Shown here: in pieces, positions 34,442 through 42,063 of the stretch
How the letters are laid out: every line of letters begins with the position of its first letter
How positions within the stretch are numbered: position 1 is the stretch's first letter
Source of the DNA: Ruegeria discodermiae
Lineage (GTDB): Bacteria > Pseudomonadota > Alphaproteobacteria > Rhodobacterales > Rhodobacteraceae
Assembly (NCBI RefSeq): GCF_030758345.1
Contig: NZ_JAVAMO010000008.1
Coordinates: forward strand, 62,001 to 126,000
Length of the DNA stretch: 64,000 nucleotides
Reading direction: 5' to 3'
Notes under the pieces: generated by a model
Told to the model about the DNA's origin: nothing
Database searches by the model: none
What the model saw: only the letters and a program-made list of their open reading frames with translations
Position numbers and translations under genes: made by a program

Positions 34442-35965
34442 TCACTCGACCCAGTACATCTCACTCAGGCCATAGCTACGCTGAAGCGGATCGATGATCA
34501 CACCATCCAGACCTTTGTCGATAGAAACTGTGTGTTGATACCAAAGCACTGGAATGACCGGTAATTCCTGGTGCAGGATGCCCGCAACCTCTGCGATGCT
34601 TTCAGCGCGTATTTCAGGGTCGGCGGTCGAGGCGATGGTCTGGATCGCACCGGTCACTTCGGGGTTATCCCACCGCATCGCTCCCCAGTCGCCACCACCG
34701 TTGGCAAAGTCCTGCATAACGGTGCCAATCGGGTCCGGCGTCAGGCCGTAGTTGCGGGCAAAAAGCGCCACATGTAGCGATCCGTCCTGATGCCCTTTCG
34801 GGATTTCGGAATAGCTGGCGACGCTGACCTCAAGCTCGATCCCGATTTCGCGCCAAGTATCTTGCAGGGCCGTAGCGATCAACGGCAGTTCCGGCCGATC
34901 TGGGAAGGTGCGCAACGTGATCGAGAACCGTTCCCCGTCGCGGGTCAAGACACCATCTTCGCCCGGCATCCAACCAAGTTCGGCCAGAAGCGCCTTGGCG
35001 GCGTCGAGATCGGTTTCCAGCGGTGCCAGATCAGCGGAATGCCAGTTGCTCAGCGCTGGCGGGAAAAGCTGGCCCGCAGCGGATTCGGGAAACCGGGTGA
35101 TGGCTTTGGCGATCCCGGCGCGCGGGGTGGCAAGGCTCAGCGCCTGACGGGCGCGGGCATCAGCAAAGAACGGGTGCTCGGAATTGACCTTGAGCAGCAC
35201 CGCACGCGGGATCGGCACAGCCTGCGTCTCAATCGTATCTACATGCTGCAGGTGACTGTAGCCCGACGCATCGAGCGTAAAGACCAGATCAGCATCTCCG
35301 CTTTCTGCCAGCAGCGCGCGGGTTTCCGCGCGGCTTGCCGCCAGATAAGTCGCGCTTTCCAGTTTCGGCGCATCGCCCCAATAGCCATCGAACCGCGCCA
35401 TCGACACACTTTGCGGAGGGGTGAAATCCGTTACAGAAAATGGGCCGGTCCCGATCAGAGCGATGGGGTTGCCGTCGGCGTCAAAGGCGGCGGGTGCCGG
35501 AATGATCGTCGTGGAATGGGTCAGGATCGACGGCAGCGCGGTAAAGGGCGTTGCGACGGTGATGACCACCTTGCCGTTCTGTTCGGAAATCCCGGTGATC
35601 GGGGCCTTTTGCAGAATGCCGGGCTGCTCCCAGGCGCGGGTCAGCGCATTGACTGCGGCCACCGCATCAAACGCTGAGCCATCGTGGAAGGTAACACCTT
35701 CCCGCAATGTGAAGGTCCACGTCAAACCATCTTCGGACACCGTCCAATCCGTCGCTAGCGCTGGGCGCAGCACGCCTTTGGCATCCGCGTCGACAAGCGT
35801 CTCCATGATTTGCAGGCTTTGCACAATCGACCCGGAAACGGTCGGGTCGTAGCTGGCGATTTCCCATGGCGAAGCGATGGTCACATCTGTTTTGGGTTCG
35901 GCGAGGAGCGGATTGGTGGCAACGGCGAAAGCGATGCAAATTGCCGCGTTTAGAGTTTTCAGCAT
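34442..35965 (-). CDS. ABC transporter substrate-binding protein (SBP_bac_5, peptide/nickel type)
   Basis: From the ATG at 35965 the product has 507 residues with a Sec signal (cleavage after LLA, about residue 22). Typical family segments are PALATDWTVSEDGLTWTFTLREGVTFHDGSAFDA, IGTGPFSVTDF, FDGYWGDAPKLESATYLA and the C-terminal ELPVIPVLWYQHTVSID. It captures a peptide, nickel chelate or opine-like ligand; the specificity cannot be told. It is the first gene of a four-gene operon and, unlike four other transporters here, has no hairpin before the permease gene. Confidence 0.9.
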   Translation of the reverse strand: MLKTLNAAICIAFAVATNPLLAEPKTDVTIASPWEIASYDPTVSGSIVQSLQIMETLVDADAKGVLRPALATDWTVSEDGLTWTFTLREGVTFHDGSAFDAVAAVNALTRAWEQPGILQKAPITGISEQNGKVVITVATPFTALPSILTHSTTIIPAPAAFDADGNPIALIGTGPFSVTDFTPPQSVSMARFDGYWGDAPKLESATYLAASRAETRALLAESGDADLVFTLDASGYSHLQHVDTIETQAVPIPRAVLLKVNSEHPFFADARARQALSLATPRAGIAKAITRFPESAAGQLFPPALSNWHSADLAPLETDLDAAKALLAELGWMPGEDGVLTRDGERFSITLRTFPDRPELPLIATALQDTWREIGIELEVSVASYSEIPKGHQDGSLHVALFARNYGLTPDPIGTVMQDFANGGGDWGAMRWDNPEVTGAIQTIASTADPEIRAESIAEVAGILHQELPVIPVLWYQHTVSIDKGLDGVIIDPLQRSYGLSEMYWVE

Positions 35966-36325
35966 TGGGGAATCTCCGCGTTGGGCGTCACAAGAGTTGC
36001 CGAGGCATTTAGCAAGACCTGGTATGTTATACCATAGCAAATTGATTGAATTCGTGGGTCTTTTTTGGGAACGCAGTTTCTGGTTCACCAAACTTGCCCA
36101 AGATTTCTCTTACTTCACTGAACAGTTCGGTAGGTGTGTCCACTAAGTCGCTGGAGCTGGCCGTTCCAGAAGTTTGCGACACATCCTCCTTGGGATACTG
36201 CGTGCCTTTGAAAGAGATGATGAGCCGGCTTTTGACTAGTCGGGACCGCAAGCCATCCACACGCTAAACCCAAGCGCGTCAACAGCCAAAACTTTGCTAC
36301 AGTGCCATAAGAGCGTCCTCAGGCT
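35966..36325. promoter_or_regulatory. 360-bp intergenic region with a 15-bp operator-like dyad
   Basis: TGGTAT-GTT-ATACCA (36020-36034) is a perfect dyad 55 bp upstream of the binding-protein start. TGGTNNNACCA-type dyads are typical of FadR-subfamily GntR operators, although no such gene adjoins this operon. On the minus strand 36184-36224 reads IISFKGTQYPKE, resembling the start of IS6-family transposases (MISFKGAQYPKD). No complete gene was found. Confidence 0.45.
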
Positions 36326-37387
36326 TCATCTACCGATGGCAAAAGACAATCCAGATACAAGTTGTCGCAACCCAAGAGCGGCGCCGGCAAAGATCGAAAC
36401 GAAGACGACAGGCGCGCTATACGCCAGCAGTGAGAAAGCCGAGATGCCTTGCCCTACGCTGCATCCGACCGCGATGATTGCGCCCGGTCCCATGATTGCG
36501 GCGCCCAGCATTTGACGTTTGAGCTCGCGCGGGTCTTCGCAAGCTTCCCATCGGAAATGGCCCTTGGACCAGGATCCCAGGAAGGCACCGATCAGAACAC
36601 CTGCGACGGATCCAACCGCGAATGAAAGTGTGGTGCCTGAGGCGGTCATCAGGTAGAAAATCGTGTCTCCGAGCGGTGCAGCGAATGTATGGGTCTGCAC
36701 GGTTTCCCCTTCAAATCCGTGGGTTGCGACCCAGTTTGTGCCAAGCCAGCCGGAGACGATGGCCAGTCCGACCGCCGCTCCCCAAAGGATTTGCGAGGGT
36801 GCATTGCGGAAGCGTTTGTTTGCCAACGCAATGAGGACCAGCGCCGTCCCGATCACAATGCCAATCAACCAGGCCGGAATAGATGTCAGGCGCTCGGCAA
36901 GAAAACTGACGCTTTGGGGTTCGCTCAGATCCATTTCCACGGGAAAGACCCAAACCCTCAGATAGGCGAGCGGACCTGACATCGCGACATAGGCCGACAG
37001 GCCCAGCATAAGGACGATTACAAATGCCCGTAGATCGCCGCCCCCCAGACGCGCCAGCGCGCCATAGCCGCAGTTGCCACTGATGGCCATGCCATAGCCA
37101 AACATCAGCCCGCCCACAATCGACCCAATGGGGCTCCAGGTTTGGGCGATGTAAGGCGATCCTAGCGGATCGAGCCATCCGAGCGCGATGCCCGTATGGC
37201 TGCCAATCATCGCAACACCAATTGCAACGACCCACATGCGCAGCCGGCGGTCGTCATTGGCGTAAACGTAGTCCTCGATCGCGCCCAGAGTGCAGAAACG
37301 CCCGATGCGGGCGGCGAGGCCAAGAACCATGCCGCCAACCAGCCCGATCAACGCGACGGTGTTGGCGTCTCCTAGAAATTCGAACAT
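36326..37387 (-). CDS. soxT: YeeE/YedE-family sulfur-compound transporter (SoxT)
   Basis: The 353-residue membrane protein has repeated helix pairs and three conserved Cys positions: IGRFCTLGAIEDY (C32), AISGNCGYGALARLGGGD (C106) and IIAVGCSVGQGISAFS (about C309). TsuA/YeeE uses such cysteines to relay thiosulfate. The order soxS-soxR-soxT on the strand opposite soxV matches the soxSRT operon described in Pseudaminobacter. It probably brings thiosulfate or another sulfur species across the inner membrane. Confidence 0.87.
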   Translation of the reverse strand: MFEFLGDANTVALIGLVGGMVLGLAARIGRFCTLGAIEDYVYANDDRRLRMWVVAIGVAMIGSHTGIALGWLDPLGSPYIAQTWSPIGSIVGGLMFGYGMAISGNCGYGALARLGGGDLRAFVIVLMLGLSAYVAMSGPLAYLRVWVFPVEMDLSEPQSVSFLAERLTSIPAWLIGIVIGTALVLIALANKRFRNAPSQILWGAAVGLAIVSGWLGTNWVATHGFEGETVQTHTFAAPLGDTIFYLMTASGTTLSFAVGSVAGVLIGAFLGSWSKGHFRWEACEDPRELKRQMLGAAIMGPGAIIAVGCSVGQGISAFSLLAYSAPVVFVSIFAGAALGLRQLVSGLSFAIGR

Positions 37388-37429
37388 TGCCAGTCTCCTC
37401 CCAAAGCTGGCGGTGTTGCCGAGGCGCTG

Positions 37430-37780
37430 CTACGACTCCCGGCAGAATAGATCGTAAACGACTTCGAGGATTTGCGTCGACCGGTCATCCGCCAAGCGGT
37501 AGTAGATCGTCTTTCCCTCGCGCCGTGTTTTGACCAACCCTTCAAAGCGCAACCGGGACAATTGCTGCGAGACTGCGGCCTGGCGGGCTGATAGCATTTC
37601 CTCCATCTGCATGACGGATTTCTCGCCCGAAGACAGGTAGCAAAGTATCATCAGACGCCCCTCATGGCTGATTGCCTTGAGAAAGCTTGATGCCGTCTGC
37701 GCATTCTCCATCATCCGATCCAGATCTTCAGCGCACATGTCCTTTGAGAACACAGGCAGTTTCGAAGGTTTGCCCAACAA
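37430..37780 (-). CDS. soxR: ArsR-family repressor SoxR
   Basis: The 116-residue winged-helix protein has the ArsR core ISHEGRLMILCYLSSGEKSVMQMEEMLSARQAAVSQQLSRLRFEGLVKTRREGKTIYYRL. Cysteines lie at about 16, 47 and 113; C47 and C113 match the pair known to sense sulfane sulfur in SoxR-like ArsR regulators. The likely start is TTG at 37780 with GAGG upstream; an in-frame ATG at 37738 is the alternative. SoxR represses sox genes until a thiosulfate-derived signal is present. Related palindromes near 37808, 39649 and 52840 are candidate targets. Confidence 0.9.
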   Translation of the reverse strand: MLGKPSKLPVFSKDMCAEDLDRMMENAQTASSFLKAISHEGRLMILCYLSSGEKSVMQMEEMLSARQAAVSQQLSRLRFEGLVKTRREGKTIYYRLADDRSTQILEVVYDLFCRES

Positions 37781-37807
37781 GATCGCCTCGCTTTCATAGC
37801 TTCATGC

Positions 37808-37828
37808 ATTCATAACAGTTTATGTAAT
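37808..37828. promoter_or_regulatory. SoxR-operator-like sequence upstream of soxR
   Basis: ATTCATAA-CAG-TTTATGTAAT is an imperfect dyad in the 58-bp gap between soxS and soxR. Its ATTCAT half-site matches the perfect palindrome in front of soxX. It may allow separate autoregulation of soxR. Confidence 0.35.
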
Positions 37829-37838
37829 TTGCCGGAAC

Positions 37839-38213
37839 TTAGCCAGAGGTCTCAACCGATACCCCGGCGTCACGAAACAAAGTGCCTAATAAACCCCAGA
37901 AAAAATCCTCGCCGGGGTATCCTTCGATCCGACCAACCTCAGCACCGTTGTCCAGCAGAACAAAGGTCGGTGTGTAATAGAGGGACTTTTTCAATGTGAT
38001 GTCATCGGGGGTGGCCTGGTGGATGTCGATGCGTCTAAGCGGGGCGGTTTGTCCTTCGGTCGTCTTAGGGTAGATTTCCGAGATTTCCGCATCCCAGCGG
38101 GCGCACCACATGCAGCCGTCTTCTTCCACCATAAGCAGCGTCATTTCGGCCCGGGCCACGCCCGGCAAGGCCATCAACGCTATGACAAAAAGACTGGCAA
38201 GAACAGGGCGCAT
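37839..38213 (-). CDS. soxS: periplasmic thioredoxin SoxS
   Basis: From the ATG at 38213 the product has 124 residues, with a Sec signal (cleavage after ARA, about residue 22) and the redox motif CMWC (C34-C37) followed by the cis-Pro loop YYTPTFVLLDNG. SoxS reduces cysteine of SoxY and reactivates the sulfur-oxidising system. It is divergent from soxV and shares an 80-bp intergenic region with it. Confidence 0.9.
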   Translation of the reverse strand: MRPVLASLFVIALMALPGVARAEMTLLMVEEDGCMWCARWDAEISEIYPKTTEGQTAPLRRIDIHQATPDDITLKKSLYYTPTFVLLDNGAEVGRIEGYPGEDFFWGLLGTLFRDAGVSVETSG

Positions 38214-38293
38214 CACAAGCTCCGATTGACTGTGTTGATATATCTTTATTATTTTGAATATATGAATGATAGCGCGCCGGGACCGTTTTGACC
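38214..38293. promoter_or_regulatory. soxS-soxV divergent promoter region
   Basis: The AT-rich core GATATATCTTTATTATTTTGAATATATGAAT contains the ATATGAAT half-site seen in the other candidate SoxR sites. In Pseudaminobacter, SoxR is reported to bind the equivalent soxS-V and soxW-X regions. No perfect palindrome is present here. Confidence 0.45.
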
Positions 38294-39034
38294 ATGCTCG
38301 ACATTACATTTGCAGGGGCTTTGGTTGCGGGCTTATTGTCGTTTCTTTCGCCCTGTATCCTTCCCATCGTGCCCTTCTACCTCAGCTATCTGGCGGGCGT
38401 CGGGATGGAGCAGGTCTCTGCCAAAGCCGAGATCCCCGCCGATACGCGCCGCAGGGCAACGGTATCTGCACTGGCCTTTGCTGCGGGGATCATTACGATT
38501 TTCATGGCGCTTGGTGCGACGGCTTCGATATTCGGACAGTTGGTCCGCGAGTATTTCGATATTTTGCGCTGGATCGCTGCGGCGCTCATTATTGCAATGG
38601 GGCTGCATTTTCTGGGCGTTGTCCGGATTGGTTTCCTCTATCGTCAGTTCCGCGCAGATATCGGGGACACATCGCGTGTCAGCATCATGGGGGCCTACGT
38701 TCTTGGCCTTGCGTTTGCCTTTGGATGGACACCCTGCGTGGGGCCGGTTCTGGCCGCCATTCTGTTCACCGCTGCAGGCACGGATACTGCATGGCGCGGC
38801 GCGGCATTGCTGTTTGCCTACGGAGTCGGGATGACGGCACCCTTTGTTCTGGCGGCATATCTTGTTCGACCGTTCATGCAGTGGATGGTGCGTTTCAGGA
38901 AACATCTTGGGCTGATCGAGAAGGCGATGGGCGGGTTGCTGATCCTGTTTGGCCTGCTGATCGCAACCAATTCCATAAACCATATCGCCCAATGGATGCT
39001 GGTCCACATGCCGTGGCTGGCAAGCATTGGTTAA
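38294..39034 (+). CDS. soxV: CcdA-type membrane thiol-electron transporter SoxV
   Basis: The 246-residue protein has six helices and the CcdA cysteine pair: FLSPCILPIVPFYLSYL (about C22) and FGWTPCVGPVLAAIL. SoxV carries electrons from cytoplasmic thioredoxin to SoxW and SoxS in the periplasm. An in-frame TTG two codons upstream is an alternative start. SoxW follows after 14 bp. Confidence 0.93.
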   Translation: MLDITFAGALVAGLLSFLSPCILPIVPFYLSYLAGVGMEQVSAKAEIPADTRRRATVSALAFAAGIITIFMALGATASIFGQLVREYFDILRWIAAALIIAMGLHFLGVVRIGFLYRQFRADIGDTSRVSIMGAYVLGLAFAFGWTPCVGPVLAAILFTAAGTDTAWRGAALLFAYGVGMTAPFVLAAYLVRPFMQWMVRFRKHLGLIEKAMGGLLILFGLLIATNSINHIAQWMLVHMPWLASIG

Positions 39035-39048
39035 TCTGGGAGGATGTC

Positions 39049-39627
39049 ATGAAACGAATTCTTGTAACTATGCTGGTTTGCTTGCTGGCCGGATCGGGCT
39101 TTGCCGCCGAGCTTGGCGATGATGGTCTGCACAAAACGCCTTGGATGCGCGACACGTTCAAAGATCTGCGCGAGGACCTCCAAGAAGCTTCAAGCGAGGG
39201 CAAGAGGCTGGTGCTGTTCATCGAACAGCAGGGCTGCATCTATTGCCAAAAGATGCATGAAGAGGTTTTTCCGCAGTCCGACCTGTCCGCCTATATCGAA
39301 GAGAACTTCTTTGTGGTGCAGATGGACCTGCACGGCAGCACAACAGCCGTTGATTTCGACGGCGAGGAAAGTGAACAGCGCGTGTTGATGCGCAAATGGG
39401 GGATTCTGTTTACGCCAACGCTTGTTTTTCTGCCCGAAGAGGTACCCGAGGACACAACGGCCATCGATGTAGCGGTGTCTGCGATGCCGGGGGCCTTTGC
39501 CAAAAGCACAACTCTGGATCTTTTCACCTGGGTAAATGAAAAACGATACGCGCTTGATAATGGGGAAGATTTTCAACGCTATCACGCGCGACGCCTTCAG
39601 GAACGCAACAATCTTTCACAGGACTGA
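39049..39627 (+). CDS. soxW: periplasmic thioredoxin SoxW
   Basis: The 192-residue product has a Sec signal (cleavage near residue 20, GFAA-E) and a thioredoxin fold with redox motif CIYC (C63-C66) and cis-Pro in LFTPTLVFLP. It accepts electrons from SoxV. GGGAGGAT precedes the ATG. A 131-bp regulatory gap with the main SoxR-type palindrome separates it from soxX. Confidence 0.92.
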   Translation: MKRILVTMLVCLLAGSGFAAELGDDGLHKTPWMRDTFKDLREDLQEASSEGKRLVLFIEQQGCIYCQKMHEEVFPQSDLSAYIEENFFVVQMDLHGSTTAVDFDGEESEQRVLMRKWGILFTPTLVFLPEEVPEDTTAIDVAVSAMPGAFAKSTTLDLFTWVNEKRYALDNGEDFQRYHARRLQERNNLSQD

Positions 39628-39648
39628 TCTGGGCTATAATAAATGAAA

Positions 39649-39668
39649 AAATTCATTATAATGAATTT
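39649..39668. promoter_or_regulatory. soxR: perfect 20-bp palindrome before soxX, candidate SoxR operator
   Basis: The core ATTCATTATAATGAAT extends to a perfect 20-bp dyad. It lies in the soxW-soxX gap, 90 bp before the soxX start, just where SoxR binding is reported in the Pseudaminobacter sox cluster. ArsR-family repressors bind AT-rich 12-2-12-like dyads of this kind. Confidence 0.7.
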
Positions 39669-39758
39669 AATGTTGCGATAACCCCCGTAGGTCGACTACG
39701 GTACACCAAAGCTTTGGATCGCAAAGCGCCAGCGGTGCGGTAGCAAATGGGAGGGATC

Positions 39759-40235
39759 ATGAAGCTGAGACAACTAACTCTGGTCTGTGTGATGACAGGC
39801 GGGGCAGCCCTTGCGGCAGAGACGGATCCGAGAGACGTTAAGTATGACGACTACGGCGGAATTGAAGCCTCGCTGACCGGTATCGCAGGTGATGCGGCGA
39901 ACGGTGCGATCATCGTTGGCGATAAATCCAAAGGTAACTGCGTGGCCTGCCACGAGGTTACGGCCTTGGCCGAAATTCCGTTCCATGGCGAGGTTGGCCC
40001 CATGTTGGACGGTGCAGGGGATCGCTGGAGCGAAGTAGAGCTGCGCGGATTGGTAGCAAATGCCAAGCTGACCTTCGACGGGACGGTCATGCCAGCGTTC
40101 TACAAGGACGAAGGCTATATCCGGCCGGGCGACGCGTATACGGGCAAAGCCCCGATAGCGCCTTTGACACCGATCCTGACCGCGCAGGAAATCGAAGATG
40201 TGGTCGCGTTTCTGGCGACCCTGAAAGAGGAATGA
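39759..40235 (+). CDS. soxX: sulfur-oxidising c-type cytochrome SoxX
   Basis: From the ATG at 39759 (GGGAGGG upstream) the protein has 158 residues, a Sec signal ending near AAL-AAE (about residue 20), one haem motif CVACH (61-65) and the Met ligand region GTVMPAFY. SoxX forms the SoxXA complex that links thiosulfate to SoxY. A 6-bp stem TCGCGC/GCGCGA (40236-40253) follows its stop directly. Confidence 0.95.
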   Translation: MKLRQLTLVCVMTGGAALAAETDPRDVKYDDYGGIEASLTGIAGDAANGAIIVGDKSKGNCVACHEVTALAEIPFHGEVGPMLDGAGDRWSEVELRGLVANAKLTFDGTVMPAFYKDEGYIRPGDAYTGKAPIAPLTPILTAQEIEDVVAFLATLKEE

Positions 40236-40281
40236 TCGCGCTGTCAGGCGCGAATCTTCAAGCATTCAAAGGAGTTTGAAT

Positions 40282-40698
40282 ATGGAACTTTCACGTCGCG
40301 AGACGCTGGCCCTTGGCCTGGGCGCCGCGGTTCTGACTCTGCTGCCGTTCCGTGCAACTGCCGCTGCCGATGATGCGATCTCGGCTTTCACCGGTGGTGC
40401 GGACTTGGCGGAAGGCGGTGTCACCCTGACAGCGCCCGAAATCGCCGAAAACGGCAACACGGTTCCAATCGAGGTCAGCGCCCCCGGGGCGGCATCGATC
40501 CTGATCGTAGCGGCTGGCAACCCCGAACCCGGCGTTGCCACCTTCAACTTCGGCCCACTGGCTGCCGAGCAGGCGGCCTCGACTCGTATCCGTCTTGCCG
40601 GGACACAGGATGTGATTGCGGTGGCGAAGATGGCGGATGGTAGCTTTGCCAAGGCCTCGGCAACCGTAAAAGTGACAATTGGCGGTTGTGGCGGCTGA
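40282..40698 (+). CDS. soxY: sulfur-carrier protein SoxY
   Basis: The 138-residue protein starts with a Tat signal (MELSRRETLALGLGAAVL) and ends in the carrier motif GGCGG with Cys136, to which sulfur intermediates are bound. It travels with SoxZ between SoxXA, SoxB and SoxCD. AAAGGAG precedes the ATG. Confidence 0.96.
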   Translation: MELSRRETLALGLGAAVLTLLPFRATAAADDAISAFTGGADLAEGGVTLTAPEIAENGNTVPIEVSAPGAASILIVAAGNPEPGVATFNFGPLAAEQAASTRIRLAGTQDVIAVAKMADGSFAKASATVKVTIGGCGG

Positions 40699-40732
40699 TC
40701 GCCCCGCGCCCTGACAAACAGGAGAATAACCA

Positions 40733-41062
40733 ATGGCATCCGGTGTAAAGCCCCGCGTCAAGGTTCCAAAAACAGCCGCCGCTGGCGAAACGATCACAAT
40801 CAAGACGCTGATCAGCCACAAGATGGAAAGCGGCCAGCGCAAGGACAAAGAAGGCAACGTGATCCCGCGTTCGATCATTAATCGTTTCACCTGTGAGTTT
40901 AGCGGTGAGACGGTGGTGGACGTGACCATGGAGCCGGCGATTTCGACAAACCCGTATTTCCAGTTTGACGCAACCGTGCCCGAGGCCGGTGAGTTTGTCT
41001 TCACCTGGTACGACGACGATGGCTCTGTCTACGACACAAAAAAATCGATCGAGATCGCCTGA
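40733..41062 (+). CDS. soxZ: sulfur-carrier partner SoxZ
   Basis: The 109-residue protein has no signal peptide, as expected, because it is exported as a SoxYZ complex through the SoxY Tat signal. Family segments are KPRVKVPKTAAAGETITIKTLISHKMESGQRKDKEGNVIPRSIINRF and NPYFQFDATVPEAGEFVFTWYDDDG. CAGGAGAA precedes the ATG. Confidence 0.96.
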   Translation: MASGVKPRVKVPKTAAAGETITIKTLISHKMESGQRKDKEGNVIPRSIINRFTCEFSGETVVDVTMEPAISTNPYFQFDATVPEAGEFVFTWYDDDGSVYDTKKSIEIA

Positions 41063-41131
41063 CGGCTCGACCACTAAGGCAGATCAGCGCGGGTTGTAAC
41101 GCTGGCGCTGGTCGACCAAGGGAGGAACGCA

Positions 41132-41977
41132 ATGAATACAAAAGCACTCGCGGTGATCTCGGCTGTTCTGGCTTTACCAATCACAGCTGAGGCCGGGCCG
41201 GATGAAGACAAGCTCGTGATCAATGATGAGCTGAATATGACCTCGGTGACGGATGCGCCTGCGCACACGGAAAACCTTGATACGATCTATTCTGGTTGGC
41301 ATTTCCGGACAGATGAAACACAGGCGCTGCAGCTTGATGATTTTGACAATCCGGCAATGATCTTTGTCGATCAGGCCGCTGATCTTTTTGCAACGGTGGA
41401 TGGCGCGGCCGGTGAAAGCTGTGCGTCTTGCCATGAGGATGTAGAAAGCTTTCAGGGCTTGCACGCCTCCATGCCCAAGGTCGATGCGGAAAGTGGCAAG
41501 CTTGTTGTAATGGAAGATCTGATCAACAAATGCCGGACAGACCGGATGGAGGCGGAGGCCTGGAAATGGTCGGGTGCCGACATGCAGGGAATGGTCGCCC
41601 TGATCGGTCTGCAATCACGCGGGATGCCGATGAATATCGCAATCGATGGCGACGCTGCCCCGTACTGGGAGCAGGGCAAGGAAATGTACTATACCCGCTA
41701 TGGCCAGCTGGAGCTGAGCTGCGCCAATTGCCACGAGGACAACTGGGGCAATATGATCCGCGCTGACCATCTGAGTCAGGGCATGATCAACGGGTTCCCG
41801 ACCTACCGTCTGAAACAGGCCAAGCTGATCTCGCGCCATAACCGGTTCCGCGGTTGTATTCGTGACACAAGGGCGGAAACCTTCGCTGAAGGTTCAGACG
41901 AGTTCCGCGCGTTGGAGCTATATGTGGCCTCGCGCGGCAACGGGCTTTCGGTCGAAACTCCGGCTGTTCGCCAGTAA
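41132..41977 (+). CDS. soxA: diheme cytochrome SoxA
   Basis: The 281-residue protein has a Sec signal (cleavage after AEA, about residue 21), two haem motifs CASCH (97-101) and CANCH (197-201), and the active-site Cys242 in RGCIRDTR that forms the persulfide ligand. It is the Paracoccus-type two-haem variant. With SoxX it attaches thiosulfate to SoxY Cys. GGGAGGA precedes the ATG. Confidence 0.96.
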   Translation: MNTKALAVISAVLALPITAEAGPDEDKLVINDELNMTSVTDAPAHTENLDTIYSGWHFRTDETQALQLDDFDNPAMIFVDQAADLFATVDGAAGESCASCHEDVESFQGLHASMPKVDAESGKLVVMEDLINKCRTDRMEAEAWKWSGADMQGMVALIGLQSRGMPMNIAIDGDAAPYWEQGKEMYYTRYGQLELSCANCHEDNWGNMIRADHLSQGMINGFPTYRLKQAKLISRHNRFRGCIRDTRAETFAEGSDEFRALELYVASRGNGLSVETPAVRQ

Positions 41978-42063
41978 GGATCGCCCGCGCCGAGGCTGCT
42001 TGGCGCGGGTCTTTCGCATCCATAACATTCACACATTTATATGTGAAATGAGAAAGACAGCAG

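Noticed and set aside
36027-36267. Overlapping 70-77 codon frames on both strands upstream of soxT
   Set aside because: Only a dozen residues resemble an IS6 transposase start; the rest has no similarity pattern, so no gene is called.
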